A stretch of 64,000 nucleotides of DNA from Helicobacteraceae bacterium. Its GTDB lineage: Bacteria; Campylobacterota; Campylobacteria; Campylobacterales; Sulfurimonadaceae. Made by a program: the position numbers and the translations under genes. The DNA lies in NCBI GenBank assembly GCA_947498025.1, contig CANMJR010000010.1:17789-81788 (forward strand), written 5' to 3'. Under the pieces are notes generated by a model. The model had not been told where the DNA came from. It did not search any database and saw only the letters and a program-made list of their open reading frames with translations. Shown here piece after piece: positions 43,022 to 52,174 of the stretch (position 1 is its first letter; every line of letters begins with the position of its first letter).

Positions 43022-44983
43022 TTGAAAAGTAAAACTTCCTACGCAAAAATCACTGCAAAAATTATATTAATTACAATGCTTATTGCACTGTTTGGTGGCT
43101 TTTTATATGGTGAATATATGAAAAAAGATGCCATTACAAACTTAGCCCATGTAGATGCAAAAAAAACAAGTATGCTCATTTTTGAAGCTCTCTACTCCGC
43201 CATGCAAAGGGGATGGAATAGAGAAGATATTAATGAGATAATTAACAGACTGAACAAAATTGATAAAAACATGAAGGTGGATGTTTACAGAAGTGAAATT
43301 GTCGCAAATTTGTTCGGAGAGATAGAAAGAGACAAACAAAATAGAGAGAGCAGTATTAATATAAAAAGCGCCATGCAAGGAGAGGAGCTATTAAATATTT
43401 CTGACTCAAATTATATAGAATATTTTTATCCTGTTGCTGCAAAAAATGATTGTTTAAAGTGTCATACAAACGCAAAAGTAGGTGATATTTTAGGCATTAT
43501 AGATGTTTCCTATCCGGTAGAAGATTTGAAAGTTTCTCTCTCAGAACTCATAAACTTTTTTATGATATTTCTTGTGATTTTTTCATTTGTAATATTTATT
43601 GCTATATTTTTGGAATTAAATAAGTATTTGATAAAACCTATTAAAAACTTTTCAAATGCCATTAGAAATATTACAAGTTCTCAAGACATGACAACAAGAG
43701 TTTTAGTGAATGATAACATTGAAGAGATTGATTCAATTAAAGATATATTTAATGGCATGTTGGACTCTATTGAAAGTCAATTTTACAATGATAGTTTAAC
43801 AGGCTTGAAAAATAGAAGAAGATTGACAGAAAAGCTTGAAGAAAAAATAAATTCATTTTTAATTATCATAAACATAGACGCATTTCAGGAGATAAATGAT
43901 TTATATGGAGAGGAGGCAGGTGATACAATTTTGAAAGAGTTTGCTCTGTTTTTGCAAGAAAACATGTTAGATAAAGCAACTCTGTATAGACTTCATTCGG
44001 ATGAATTTGCCCATTTGTGCCGAGCACCGAAAGATATAGATAAAATTAATGTACTTGCTTCTTTAATAAGTGAAAAAATTTCTAAAAAAAGATTTAAAAT
44101 AGATGAAAAAAGTGAAGTGAGTCTAACTGCTACTATGGGTATATCTTATGGCACAGAACTGTTGCTAGTAAATGCAGATACAGCCATGAAGGTTGCTAAA
44201 AAAGCTAAAAAAGATTTTTTAGTTTATGATGATTCAATGGCTATGGCTAAAGAGTATGAAAAAAATCTAGAGTGGACAAAGCGTCTTAAAAATGCGATAG
44301 AAGAGGATAAAATAGTACCGGTCTATCAACCGATTTTAGATACAAAAACAAAAAAAATTGTTAAGTATGAATCGCTTATGAGAATGATTGATCCGGATGG
44401 CACGCTTATAGTACCAATCCATTTCTTGGAACTTGCTAAGAAAAATAAACTCTACCATCAACTTACAATGATAATGATAGAAAAAACATTTGAAAAATTT
44501 AAACATCTGCCGTACTCTGTCTCAATTAATCTCTCCGTGGATGACATTCTAAACAAAGATATATATAAATTTATTATAGACAAATTGAAAAATAGTCCTA
44601 TCAGCAAAAATATAGTTTTTGAAATTATAGAGTCGGAGGGAATAGAAAATTTTGATCAGGTTTTGGAATTTATAAACAGCGTAAAGAGTTATGGTGCGAA
44701 GATATCTATAGATGACTTTGGAACAGGATACTCAAATTTTGAGTATCTTATGAAGTTAAAAGTGGATTATATAAAGATAGACGGTTCCATGATTAAAAAT
44801 ATAGATACGGATAAAAACTCTCAAATGATTACGCAAACCATAGTGGAATTTGCTAAAAAGATGAATATAAAAACCGTCGCCGAATTTGTCCACTCAAAAG
44901 ATGTTTTTGACAAGATAGCAGAACTTGGGGTTGATTATACGCAAGGTTACTATTTTGGTGCACCTACGCAAGATATAAAATAG
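43022..44983 (+). CDS. c-heme sensor (DUF3365-like) GGDEF-EAL protein
   Basis: Periplasmic CLKCH between TMs; degenerate GGDEF (HSDEF); ESL; IDDFGTGYSNFEYL. Confidence 0.85.
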   Translation: MKSKTSYAKITAKIILITMLIALFGGFLYGEYMKKDAITNLAHVDAKKTSMLIFEALYSAMQRGWNREDINEIINRLNKIDKNMKVDVYRSEIVANLFGEIERDKQNRESSINIKSAMQGEELLNISDSNYIEYFYPVAAKNDCLKCHTNAKVGDILGIIDVSYPVEDLKVSLSELINFFMIFLVIFSFVIFIAIFLELNKYLIKPIKNFSNAIRNITSSQDMTTRVLVNDNIEEIDSIKDIFNGMLDSIESQFYNDSLTGLKNRRRLTEKLEEKINSFLIIINIDAFQEINDLYGEEAGDTILKEFALFLQENMLDKATLYRLHSDEFAHLCRAPKDIDKINVLASLISEKISKKRFKIDEKSEVSLTATMGISYGTELLLVNADTAMKVAKKAKKDFLVYDDSMAMAKEYEKNLEWTKRLKNAIEEDKIVPVYQPILDTKTKKIVKYESLMRMIDPDGTLIVPIHFLELAKKNKLYHQLTMIMIEKTFEKFKHLPYSVSINLSVDDILNKDIYKFIIDKLKNSPISKNIVFEIIESEGIENFDQVLEFINSVKSYGAKISIDDFGTGYSNFEYLMKLKVDYIKIDGSMIKNIDTDKNSQMITQTIVEFAKKMNIKTVAEFVHSKDVFDKIAELGVDYTQGYYFGAPTQDIK

Positions 44984-45050
44984 GAAGTGTTGTATGTGTT
45001 AATTACATATTAAGCCATTGACTGATATATTGCAGAGAAGTCAAAAGTAG

Positions 45051-45707
45051 ATGATAAAAAGGGATAAGATGAGAGATTTAAAACAATTTTATTTTTTTGA
45101 GAATTTAGACGATGAGCAGCTAGCTCTCCTCTCCTCATTTTCAAATAAAAAGCACTACGAGAAGGGTTCGATTTTATTTTATGAAAAAGATGAAGCAAAA
45201 TCTTTAATACTGCTTATTGAAGGGGTATTAAAAGTATATAAAACAGATCAAAAAAACAATGAAATAATTATGCATAGGTTTATGCCGGTATCTTTAGTTG
45301 CAGAGATGGCAGTGTTAGAGGGGATTTCATACCCTGCGTCAGCAGCCTTTGAGAGTGCAGGAGTTGTAATTGAGATTGATTTTGAGCGTTTTAAAAAGGA
45401 GTTTTTGCATAATCCACAAATGGCATTGCTGTTTTTTAAATCACTATCAAAAAAGATAAAATATCTTGAAGATGTGATAGCTCTTAATATTGTTCTTGAT
45501 TCAACGGCAAGGTTGGCAAAATATATATTTGATAAAGAGGATGCTTTAAATAGTTTAAAACAGTATCAGGTTGCAGAACATCTTCACATGACACCGGAGA
45601 CGCTCTCTCGAACATTTAAAAAACTTGTTATTTTGGAGTTGTTAGAAAAAGATTCTAACGGATATAAAATTAAAAACAAAGAGGGGCTGCGCGTACTTTT
45701 CGAGTAG
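45051..45707 (+). CDS. Crp/Fnr family transcriptional regulator
   Basis: cNMP-binding fold, C-terminal HTH VAEHLHMTPETLSRTFKKL. Confidence 0.88.
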   Translation: MIKRDKMRDLKQFYFFENLDDEQLALLSSFSNKKHYEKGSILFYEKDEAKSLILLIEGVLKVYKTDQKNNEIIMHRFMPVSLVAEMAVLEGISYPASAAFESAGVVIEIDFERFKKEFLHNPQMALLFFKSLSKKIKYLEDVIALNIVLDSTARLAKYIFDKEDALNSLKQYQVAEHLHMTPETLSRTFKKLVILELLEKDSNGYKIKNKEGLRVLFE

Positions 45708-45724
45708 CCCATGCAGCTGACGTC

Positions 45725-45738
45725 TTGATATAAATCAC
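45725..45738. promoter_or_regulatory. candidate Fnr/NNR-type box
   Basis: TTGATATAAATCAC vs TTGAT-N4-ATCAA (9 of 10 core bases). Confidence 0.55.
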
Positions 45739-45770
45739 AACTACTTTTTAGCACTTATGTTACACTGCAC

Positions 45771-45910
45771 AATTTATGTTACACACTAAAATGGACGCGT
45801 CCGTTTTAGTGTGTAACATAAATTGTCCCTACAACCCCCTAAAGCTACCCATATCTGTCGGATATGGGAGAAAAATTAACACTTTACGCTCTTTTTTATA
45901 AAAGTGCATG
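45771..45910. repeat. Dispersed structured repeat, copy B (reverse orientation)
   Basis: 54-bp palindrome 45771-45824; TGTCCCTACAACCCCCTAAAGCTA; hairpin CCCATATC/GATATGGG; TTTTTTATAAAAGTGC end. Confidence 0.75.
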
Positions 45911-45952
45911 AGGTCAGTCAATAAATATATGGATATGTAAAAAGGATTTTTT

Positions 45953-46147
45953 ATGGTTTTGCAAGATGTTATGATTATTTTGGTGATGACATTTCCAATG
46001 TTTCTCTTTACGATTTATCCCGCTATCAGGGTTGCGGATTTTTTGGAAGAAAGATATGAAATATCAGAGGCTAAAAAGAGGGCTGCCATGGTGAGTGTGA
46101 CATTTCTGTGTGCAGTTTGTTTATCTTCACTTTTACATTTTTTATAG
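45953..46147 (+). CDS. small membrane protein
   Basis: 64 aa, two TM segments, downstream of candidate Fnr-type box. Confidence 0.6.
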   Translation: MVLQDVMIILVMTFPMFLFTIYPAIRVADFLEERYEISEAKKRAAMVSVTFLCAVCLSSLLHFL

Positions 46148-46157
46148 GGGTTTTTGT

Positions 46158-46853
46158 ATGTTTAAATTGTTTTTATTTTTTAGTTTAGTTCTGGCACTTT
46201 ATGCTGAAAATTTAGCGTTGGAAGCTTTTAAGAAGCAGGATTTTACAACTGCATTTAACTTATATTCTGTTGATGCACAGATGGGAGATGCAAAATCTCA
46301 ACATGCCCTGAGTTATCTCTATTTTAATGGTTTAGGGGTGGAACAGGATGTTAAGCAAGGTATTTATTGGATAACAAAGTCAGCAGATGCTTCTAGTACG
46401 GTCGCACAATATGATTTGGGAATGATGTATCTAAGCGGCTACAATGTAGATAAAGATTCAAAAAAAGCCTTCTCTTGGCTAGAAAAAGCCTCCGAGGGCG
46501 GACACACAAACGCAAAATATAATTTGGCTCTCATGTACTACAACGGTGACGCGACGGATCAGAATGTTACAAAATCTGCTGAACTTCTTGAGAGCGCCGC
46601 AGTAGAAGGACATGCAGAGGCTATTCAAAATATAGGTAGAGTTTATATGCAACTGCTGAACTATGAGAAGGCCTCTTTGTGGTTGGAAAAAAATGCAGCA
46701 GATGGCGATAAAACCGCTTATTATCTGCTTGCAGAAATTTACTGCTTGCAGGAGAAATTTCCGCAGGCCAAACTTTGGGCAAAAAAAGCTATGGAAGGCG
46801 GGGATGAAAAAAGTAAAGAGTTGTGGAAAACTTATGATTTAGGTAAATATTAA
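46158..46853 (+). CDS. Sel1-repeat exported protein
   Basis: Repeated AQYDLGMMYLSGY/AKYNLALMYYNGD units; start at 46158 (MFKLFLFFSLVLALYAE). Confidence 0.85.
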   Translation: MFKLFLFFSLVLALYAENLALEAFKKQDFTTAFNLYSVDAQMGDAKSQHALSYLYFNGLGVEQDVKQGIYWITKSADASSTVAQYDLGMMYLSGYNVDKDSKKAFSWLEKASEGGHTNAKYNLALMYYNGDATDQNVTKSAELLESAAVEGHAEAIQNIGRVYMQLLNYEKASLWLEKNAADGDKTAYYLLAEIYCLQEKFPQAKLWAKKAMEGGDEKSKELWKTYDLGKY

Positions 46854-46857
46854 TATC

Positions 46858-46968
46858 TGATGTTACGCACTTTATGAGCAAAACAAGAGAATCGTTCGCG
46901 AAGGCGATGTTGCTCTTTAGAAAGCCCCATAAAGTGGCAGGGAAGATGTCCCTACAACCCCCTAAAGC
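46858..46968. repeat. Dispersed structured repeat, copy C (half element)
   Basis: CTGATGTTACGCAC start; CACTTTATG/CATAAAGTG; GGCAGGGAAGATGTCCCTACAACCCCCTAAAGC. Confidence 0.7.
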
Positions 46969-47700
46969 CTATTTAAACCAATTTAACTGCTCTCTAAGTT
47001 CGACAACTTTTCCGACAACGATAAGTGCCGGAGTAGGGGCATCTTTAGCTTTTTCTACTATATCTTGCAAGGTTCCGACGATTACAGTCTGTTCCGGAGT
47101 CGTTCCCTTTGAGATAACGGCACATGGGTAGTTCACATCTTTACCAATCTCAATAAGTTTTTTAGCAATTTTCGGTAAATTATGCAGACCCATCAAAAAG
47201 ACAATAGTATCATCTGTTTTAAAATTTTCCCATGGAATTTGAGACTCTTTTTTATTTGGTGATTCGTGCGCTGTAACAACACGAAAAGAGACGGCTACAC
47301 CACGATGCGTAACAGGAATTCCAGCATATGCAGGAACGCTTATGGCTGAAGTAATCCCTGGGATTATTTCAAACTTTACACCTCTCTCTTGAAGGTAAGC
47401 TGCCTCTTCTCCTCCTCTGCCAAAGACAAAAGGGTCTCCGCCTTTTAATCGCACAACATTTTCATATTTGAGTGAATTTTGATAGATTGTTTCATTAATA
47501 TCATCTTGAGGCATAATGTGTCGCCCATCCTCTTTTCCCACATAGACAAACTCACATCCGCTTTTTGCTTTTTCCAAAATATCAGGATTTGCAAGACGGT
47601 CGTAGATAATTACATCCGCCACTTGTATAACTCTAAGTGCTTTAAGCGTCAATAGCTCCATATCTCCAGGACCTGCGCCCGTTAAATAAACATTTCCCAT
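46969..47700 (-). CDS. cobA: uroporphyrinogen-III C-methyltransferase (CobA/NirE-like)
   Basis: VYLTGAGPGDMELLTLKALRVIQVADVIIYDRL, VRLKGGDPFVFGRGGEE. Confidence 0.93.
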   Translation of the reverse strand: MGNVYLTGAGPGDMELLTLKALRVIQVADVIIYDRLANPDILEKAKSGCEFVYVGKEDGRHIMPQDDINETIYQNSLKYENVVRLKGGDPFVFGRGGEEAAYLQERGVKFEIIPGITSAISVPAYAGIPVTHRGVAVSFRVVTAHESPNKKESQIPWENFKTDDTIVFLMGLHNLPKIAKKLIEIGKDVNYPCAVISKGTTPEQTVIVGTLQDIVEKAKDAPTPALIVVGKVVELREQLNWFK

Positions 47701-48797
47701 TATTTTAATCCTTCATAGATAAATATACCCGAAGGTTTGTTGATTTGAAATATCTCTTTGCTTAAATACCAATCTTTTGTGTCTAGAACTGCAATTTTAT
47801 TTGTATCATTTACCGATACATAAAGTTTTGATTTTTGGTTCGACCATCGTACATGGAGAACTTTTCCGTCAAACTCAAAGCGTTTAAACACCTTAAGGGT
47901 TGCCGTATCTATGATTTCAATCACGGGAAACTTCTCTCCGCTGTAGGTGACTGCCATATATTTATTATCGGGAGATAAAGTTGTAAATACCGGTAAACCT
48001 TCCGTTTCAATATTTTTTACAAAATTAAAATTTGAGTCATAGACTAAAACTTTGTTATTTCCAACCGCAGGGATAAAAACATATCCGCCTCCAATGCTCC
48101 AAAACCCAAAATGGGGTACTTTTAAAACGGGTTTTTTGTCATCGAGTAAAATTTTAATTTTTGAGTATTCCATGGTGTCTAAATTGAGCACTCCAAAATG
48201 CTCACTCTTAAAAAATCCGGTTATAAAGTTGTTATCTTTTATCATCGCATCAAAAGGCATAACACCTACATCTTCAAACTCTTTATAGATTTCAAAATCC
48301 GGAATCTTTTTACCCCCATTTTTGTCACGAAGCACGGTTATTTTGTCACTGTCCATTTGAGAAAATACAAGGTAATCTTTATAAATTTTAATGCCTACAT
48401 TTTTAGAACCGGTTACGATTGACTTAATAGGATTGAGGTCTCTATCTAGTATATCAATGCTTTTGTTGTCATAATTTGCAACTGCTACATAATAATCATT
48501 GACAACAAAACCGATGGCACTCTTACTGGTTTTGTACTCCTTGAGTATCTTTTCACTCTCAGGGTCAAACTTCAGTACATACCCGTCACGAGTGATTACA
48601 TACCCGTCTTTGTCGTAAAACTTGACAACACCATGGTTCATATCTTTCATTCCCGTAATGTGGGAGCTTGGTAAATCTTTTTCTATGACCGCCAGAGAAT
48701 TATTCTCTCGTTCGACAACAAAAATCTTCTCTGTTGCACCGGCATGTGTAAATAAAAAGAGTGCTAAAGCGCTGCTGAGTAGGAGTCTGTTTTTCAT
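47700..48797 (-). CDS. nirF: NirF-like heme d1 biosynthesis protein
   Basis: Signal peptide, cd1-like beta-propeller repeats, between nirE- and nirJ-like genes; start at 48797. Confidence 0.8.
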   Translation of the reverse strand: MKNRLLLSSALALFLFTHAGATEKIFVVERENNSLAVIEKDLPSSHITGMKDMNHGVVKFYDKDGYVITRDGYVLKFDPESEKILKEYKTSKSAIGFVVNDYYVAVANYDNKSIDILDRDLNPIKSIVTGSKNVGIKIYKDYLVFSQMDSDKITVLRDKNGGKKIPDFEIYKEFEDVGVMPFDAMIKDNNFITGFFKSEHFGVLNLDTMEYSKIKILLDDKKPVLKVPHFGFWSIGGGYVFIPAVGNNKVLVYDSNFNFVKNIETEGLPVFTTLSPDNKYMAVTYSGEKFPVIEIIDTATLKVFKRFEFDGKVLHVRWSNQKSKLYVSVNDTNKIAVLDTKDWYLSKEIFQINKPSGIFIYEGLK

Positions 48798-49918
48798 TTG
48801 TAGTTGTTCCTTCTTTCTTCTTGGGTTAAATAACATGAGGGGTCTTCGCTCCATAAATCACCTGTGATGGCATAGGCACGGGCGCGAGAACCGCCGTTGC
48901 AAATATCTATCTGTTCACACTCCGCACAGATACCGGAGATTTTTCTCGGATGCATTCTAAGCTGGTCTAAAAGTTCGCCGCCTTGCCAGATTGCACCAAA
49001 ATCTTTTTCAATAATATTGCCTACGGTGAGTGGAAAAAACGGGTCGGGTCGTACGAATCCTTCGCTGTTTATATTTAAAAGCTTTCGTCCTGCAGAGTTT
49101 CCGCCCCAAGTAACAAGTCTCTCTCTCATGGTCTCTTTTAACGCAGGATACTCTTGTGCAAATCTATTTAAAAAGAGAACCGCATCCTGCTCCATGTTGC
49201 CCGTAACTATCTCAATCTCTCTGCCGCTTTTGTAGTACTCAAACGCTTTTTCTAAGATAAATGCAACCGCAACTCTTCTTTGTTCTTTGCTTAAATCCAT
49301 TTTTAGATTATCTAAACCCCGTCCTGAGTAAACGAGATGAGAGATGTAAATTTTTGGGATGTTATGCTTCTCAACCAAATCAAATATATACTCCAAAGAG
49401 CCAATCGTATCTTTGGTCATAGTAAAACGGATACCTACTTTTGCACCTGTTTCATTTGCTAAAAGTACCGCTTTGAGTGTCTCTTTGAAGGCACCTTTTA
49501 AACCGCGAAAATAGTCATGTGTCGCTTCGTCCCCATCTATGCTGATGCCGACATAGTTGAAGGTGTCAACAATGCGTTGCACATTGCTTTTCGTAAAGTA
49601 GAGTCCGTTGCTTGAGAGGTAGGTGATGACACCGTTTTCTTTGCAAAAGTCGGCAATTTCAAAGAGATCTTTTCTGGTGAGCGGTTCACCGCCCGAGAAG
49701 ATAATAAATTTTACGCCGCTCTCTTTCATCTCTAAAATCGTCTTTTTTATCTGCTCAGTGCTGAGTGTGTCCACCGCGTCCAAGTCAGATTTTGAGTAGC
49801 AGTGCAGGCAAGAGAGGTTGCATCTGTTGGTAAAGTTCCAAATGGCGATAGAGCCGTTTAAGACTCTCTCAGGTTTATTTTCAACAACAGAAGCGATTAA
49901 ATTTGATAATCTAAACAT
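48794..49918 (-). CDS. nirJ: radical SAM heme d1 biosynthesis protein NirJ
   Basis: NFTNRCNLSCLHCYS, C-terminal Cys-rich SPASM-like CAECEQIDICNGG. Confidence 0.88.
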   Translation of the reverse strand: MFRLSNLIASVVENKPERVLNGSIAIWNFTNRCNLSCLHCYSKSDLDAVDTLSTEQIKKTILEMKESGVKFIIFSGGEPLTRKDLFEIADFCKENGVITYLSSNGLYFTKSNVQRIVDTFNYVGISIDGDEATHDYFRGLKGAFKETLKAVLLANETGAKVGIRFTMTKDTIGSLEYIFDLVEKHNIPKIYISHLVYSGRGLDNLKMDLSKEQRRVAVAFILEKAFEYYKSGREIEIVTGNMEQDAVLFLNRFAQEYPALKETMRERLVTWGGNSAGRKLLNINSEGFVRPDPFFPLTVGNIIEKDFGAIWQGGELLDQLRMHPRKISGICAECEQIDICNGGSRARAYAITGDLWSEDPSCYLTQEERRNNYK

Positions 49919-50232
49919 TATTTGCCTTTATAGGAGAGGATATATTTTGAAATAGCATCCAACTCCTCTTCTTTTAATTTTAACTGCGTCATGGCACTTC
50001 GTTTGTAGCCAAAAGATTTATACATCGCCTCCGGTTCTATAATATAAGCTTTAATCTCCTCTGCTGTTCGTTTAGAGGCTATCTCCGCAAAGGATGGACC
50101 AAATGCCATGGCACTCTGGTGGTGACATCCCCAGCAGTAAGTTTCAAAAACCTTTTTTCCGTCCGGCTCTGCTGCTTTTATGAGAGAACAAAAAGTGAAC
50201 AATACTATAATTTTTTTCATATCTTTTCTCAT
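49918..50232 (-). CDS. c-type cytochrome (NirC/NirM-like)
   Basis: CWGCHH, signal peptide; start probably ATG at 50220. Confidence 0.75.
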   Translation of the reverse strand: MRKDMKKIIVLFTFCSLIKAAEPDGKKVFETYCWGCHHQSAMAFGPSFAEIASKRTAEEIKAYIIEPEAMYKSFGYKRSAMTQLKLKEEELDAISKYILSYKGK

Positions 50233-50286
50233 AAAGTTTATTTTTTATAACACTATAAATTGTATTTTACACTATTATAAAAAATT

Positions 50287-50296
50287 CCCCCCCCCC
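50287..50296. repeat. homopolymer C10 tract
   Basis: aaaattCCCCCCCCCCaagg. Confidence 0.95.
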
Positions 50297-50316
50297 AAGG
50301 GAGAAGAAAATTCAGA

Positions 50317-51957
50317 CTATGCACCTGGAATAGATTGTCTATGCTCAATTGAATAAGTAAATGTAGGCGTAGTTAAACCTTCAATGTACTTAACAAATTT
50401 GCCTGTTTCAGCTTCGTAAATACCAATACGACCTGCATTCCACTCAGAAACCATAGTCCAGTGACCGTGATTTGCCGGTTCAGCATGAAGTATTCTTGGA
50501 ATAATTTCTTTACCCTTAGCATCTTTTACAGTAGGAACTTTCCATGAATAAATTTCTTTATGCGTAACAGGATGTGTAACCGTACCTTCATCTGTACCAA
50601 CAGTAATGATTCTATCAAGTTCGAGAGTCTGCTTGTTGATAAGGTGGATTTTATTCCAATTCTCTTCACCGCCTAGAACATTATCTGCCCAAAGGAATGG
50701 AGTGTGATCACTTGTACCGATAAATAATCCACCACCGCCAGTTGGAATTTGACGAATTACATCAAAGTTATCATCCCAAATAGTTACTTGACCGAGGTTC
50801 ATGTTAACAGTAGCACCAAGTTGTTTACCTAAATGCTCGTTATACCATGAAGAACCTTGACCTGGGTGTGGCTTAGCCGCTGGACCTGTATAGATTTTAG
50901 TTACTAAAGCTTTAGTTTTAAAATCTACAACGCCTACAACATCACTTCCTTGAGAAGCAATAAAGAGATAACGACCAATCTCTTTTCCTTCATTTAAGAA
51001 ACCATCATGAAGAATTTTTCCGATGTTTGGAATATCTCCAACAATTGGAAAATCCGGTTTAGAGTAATCTACAATGTAAACATGCCCAGCATCTTTAAGT
51101 GCAAAAGCAATGTATGGACCATATGGAGTATCAAATATACCTGCTACACGAGATGAACCAATATTACCATCTGGGTCAATTACACTTGAAGTCGGATAAA
51201 CTTTAAGTGGCTCTAATGTCATAGCATCCATTAAAATAGCGCCGCCTGGAACATAGTTACCCGCCATTAGGAATCTACCATCTGGAGATACTGCAAGACC
51301 ACGAGAATCAGAACCAACTTGGCACTCTGCAATTTTTTGTTGTCCTGGAGTGTTAAGGTCGAACATTGTTACTAAACCTGAACGAGAGATTGAGTAAGCA
51401 TAACGAGGTTGACGCTTGTTCGTTACTGTAACATGCACAGCAAAACCAGCTGGGTGCTTAGATAAAACTTTACCTGTTGTACCATCTAAGAAAACAACTC
51501 TTGCTGCATCTCTTTCAGTAACAAATACGATATCTGTATTTTTCTTAACATCAACAGGCTGAGGATATTTCGTAAAAAGTTCTACTCTGTCATTGAGCTT
51601 TTTCCAACCCTCTTTTACAGCTGGCAGTGTTAATTGGTCGATTTTTTTACCTTTAAAGTGTTGTAGGTAATCTACCATTTTATCAGCATCTGTTTTATTA
51701 AATTTCTCTTTAAACTGAGGCATTGCAGTACCTGCACGACCATTAAGGATAGTCTCAGCCAATGCATAAGCATTTTTCTTTTCAATCACACCTGGACGAA
51801 GATCTGAACCGACACCACCCTCATGGTTTGGACCGTGGCACCCTTGGCACTCTTTTTCAAACATTTTTTCAACATCCATGTTTGATGTATCACCAAACAA
51901 ACCTGACGAAACTACTGCTAATGCAGCAACTGATAGTACTAATTTATTAAATTTCAT
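50317..51957 (-). CDS. nirS: cytochrome cd1 nitrite reductase
   Basis: CQGCHG heme motif, d1 propeller (GNYVPGGAILMDAMTLEPLKV, HPGQGSSWYN). Confidence 0.95.
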   Translation of the reverse strand: MKFNKLVLSVAALAVVSSGLFGDTSNMDVEKMFEKECQGCHGPNHEGGVGSDLRPGVIEKKNAYALAETILNGRAGTAMPQFKEKFNKTDADKMVDYLQHFKGKKIDQLTLPAVKEGWKKLNDRVELFTKYPQPVDVKKNTDIVFVTERDAARVVFLDGTTGKVLSKHPAGFAVHVTVTNKRQPRYAYSISRSGLVTMFDLNTPGQQKIAECQVGSDSRGLAVSPDGRFLMAGNYVPGGAILMDAMTLEPLKVYPTSSVIDPDGNIGSSRVAGIFDTPYGPYIAFALKDAGHVYIVDYSKPDFPIVGDIPNIGKILHDGFLNEGKEIGRYLFIASQGSDVVGVVDFKTKALVTKIYTGPAAKPHPGQGSSWYNEHLGKQLGATVNMNLGQVTIWDDNFDVIRQIPTGGGGLFIGTSDHTPFLWADNVLGGEENWNKIHLINKQTLELDRIITVGTDEGTVTHPVTHKEIYSWKVPTVKDAKGKEIIPRILHAEPANHGHWTMVSEWNAGRIGIYEAETGKFVKYIEGLTTPTFTYSIEHRQSIPGA

Positions 51958-52010
51958 TTTCTTCTCCCTTTTTTATAAATAAAGATTGAACGAACCCGAA
52001 GGTTCGTAAA

Positions 52011-52163
52011 CTACTTTTCGTTCTCTAAACGCGCTTTTTCTTGTTTATAAATCCAAAACATTGGAAGTACAATAAAACTGTGAAGAAAAATCGTCAGAGT
52101 TAAAGGACCCTGATTTAACCAACCAAAAAAGCTTGGTACAATATCTGTAAATGGTTCAAACAT
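52011..52163 (-). CDS. small single-TM protein between norB and nirS (absent from ORF list)
   Basis: 50 aa MFEPFTDIVPSFFGWLNQGPLTLTIFLHSFIVLPMFWIYKQEKARLENEK, RBS-like GGAGGG upstream. Confidence 0.65.
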   Translation of the reverse strand: MFEPFTDIVPSFFGWLNQGPLTLTIFLHSFIVLPMFWIYKQEKARLENEK

Positions 52164-52174
52164 AATAACCCTCC

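Noticed and set aside
46874-47131. 85-aa plus ORF
   Set aside because: Starts in repeat copy C and runs antisense to cobA/nirE; chance ORF.
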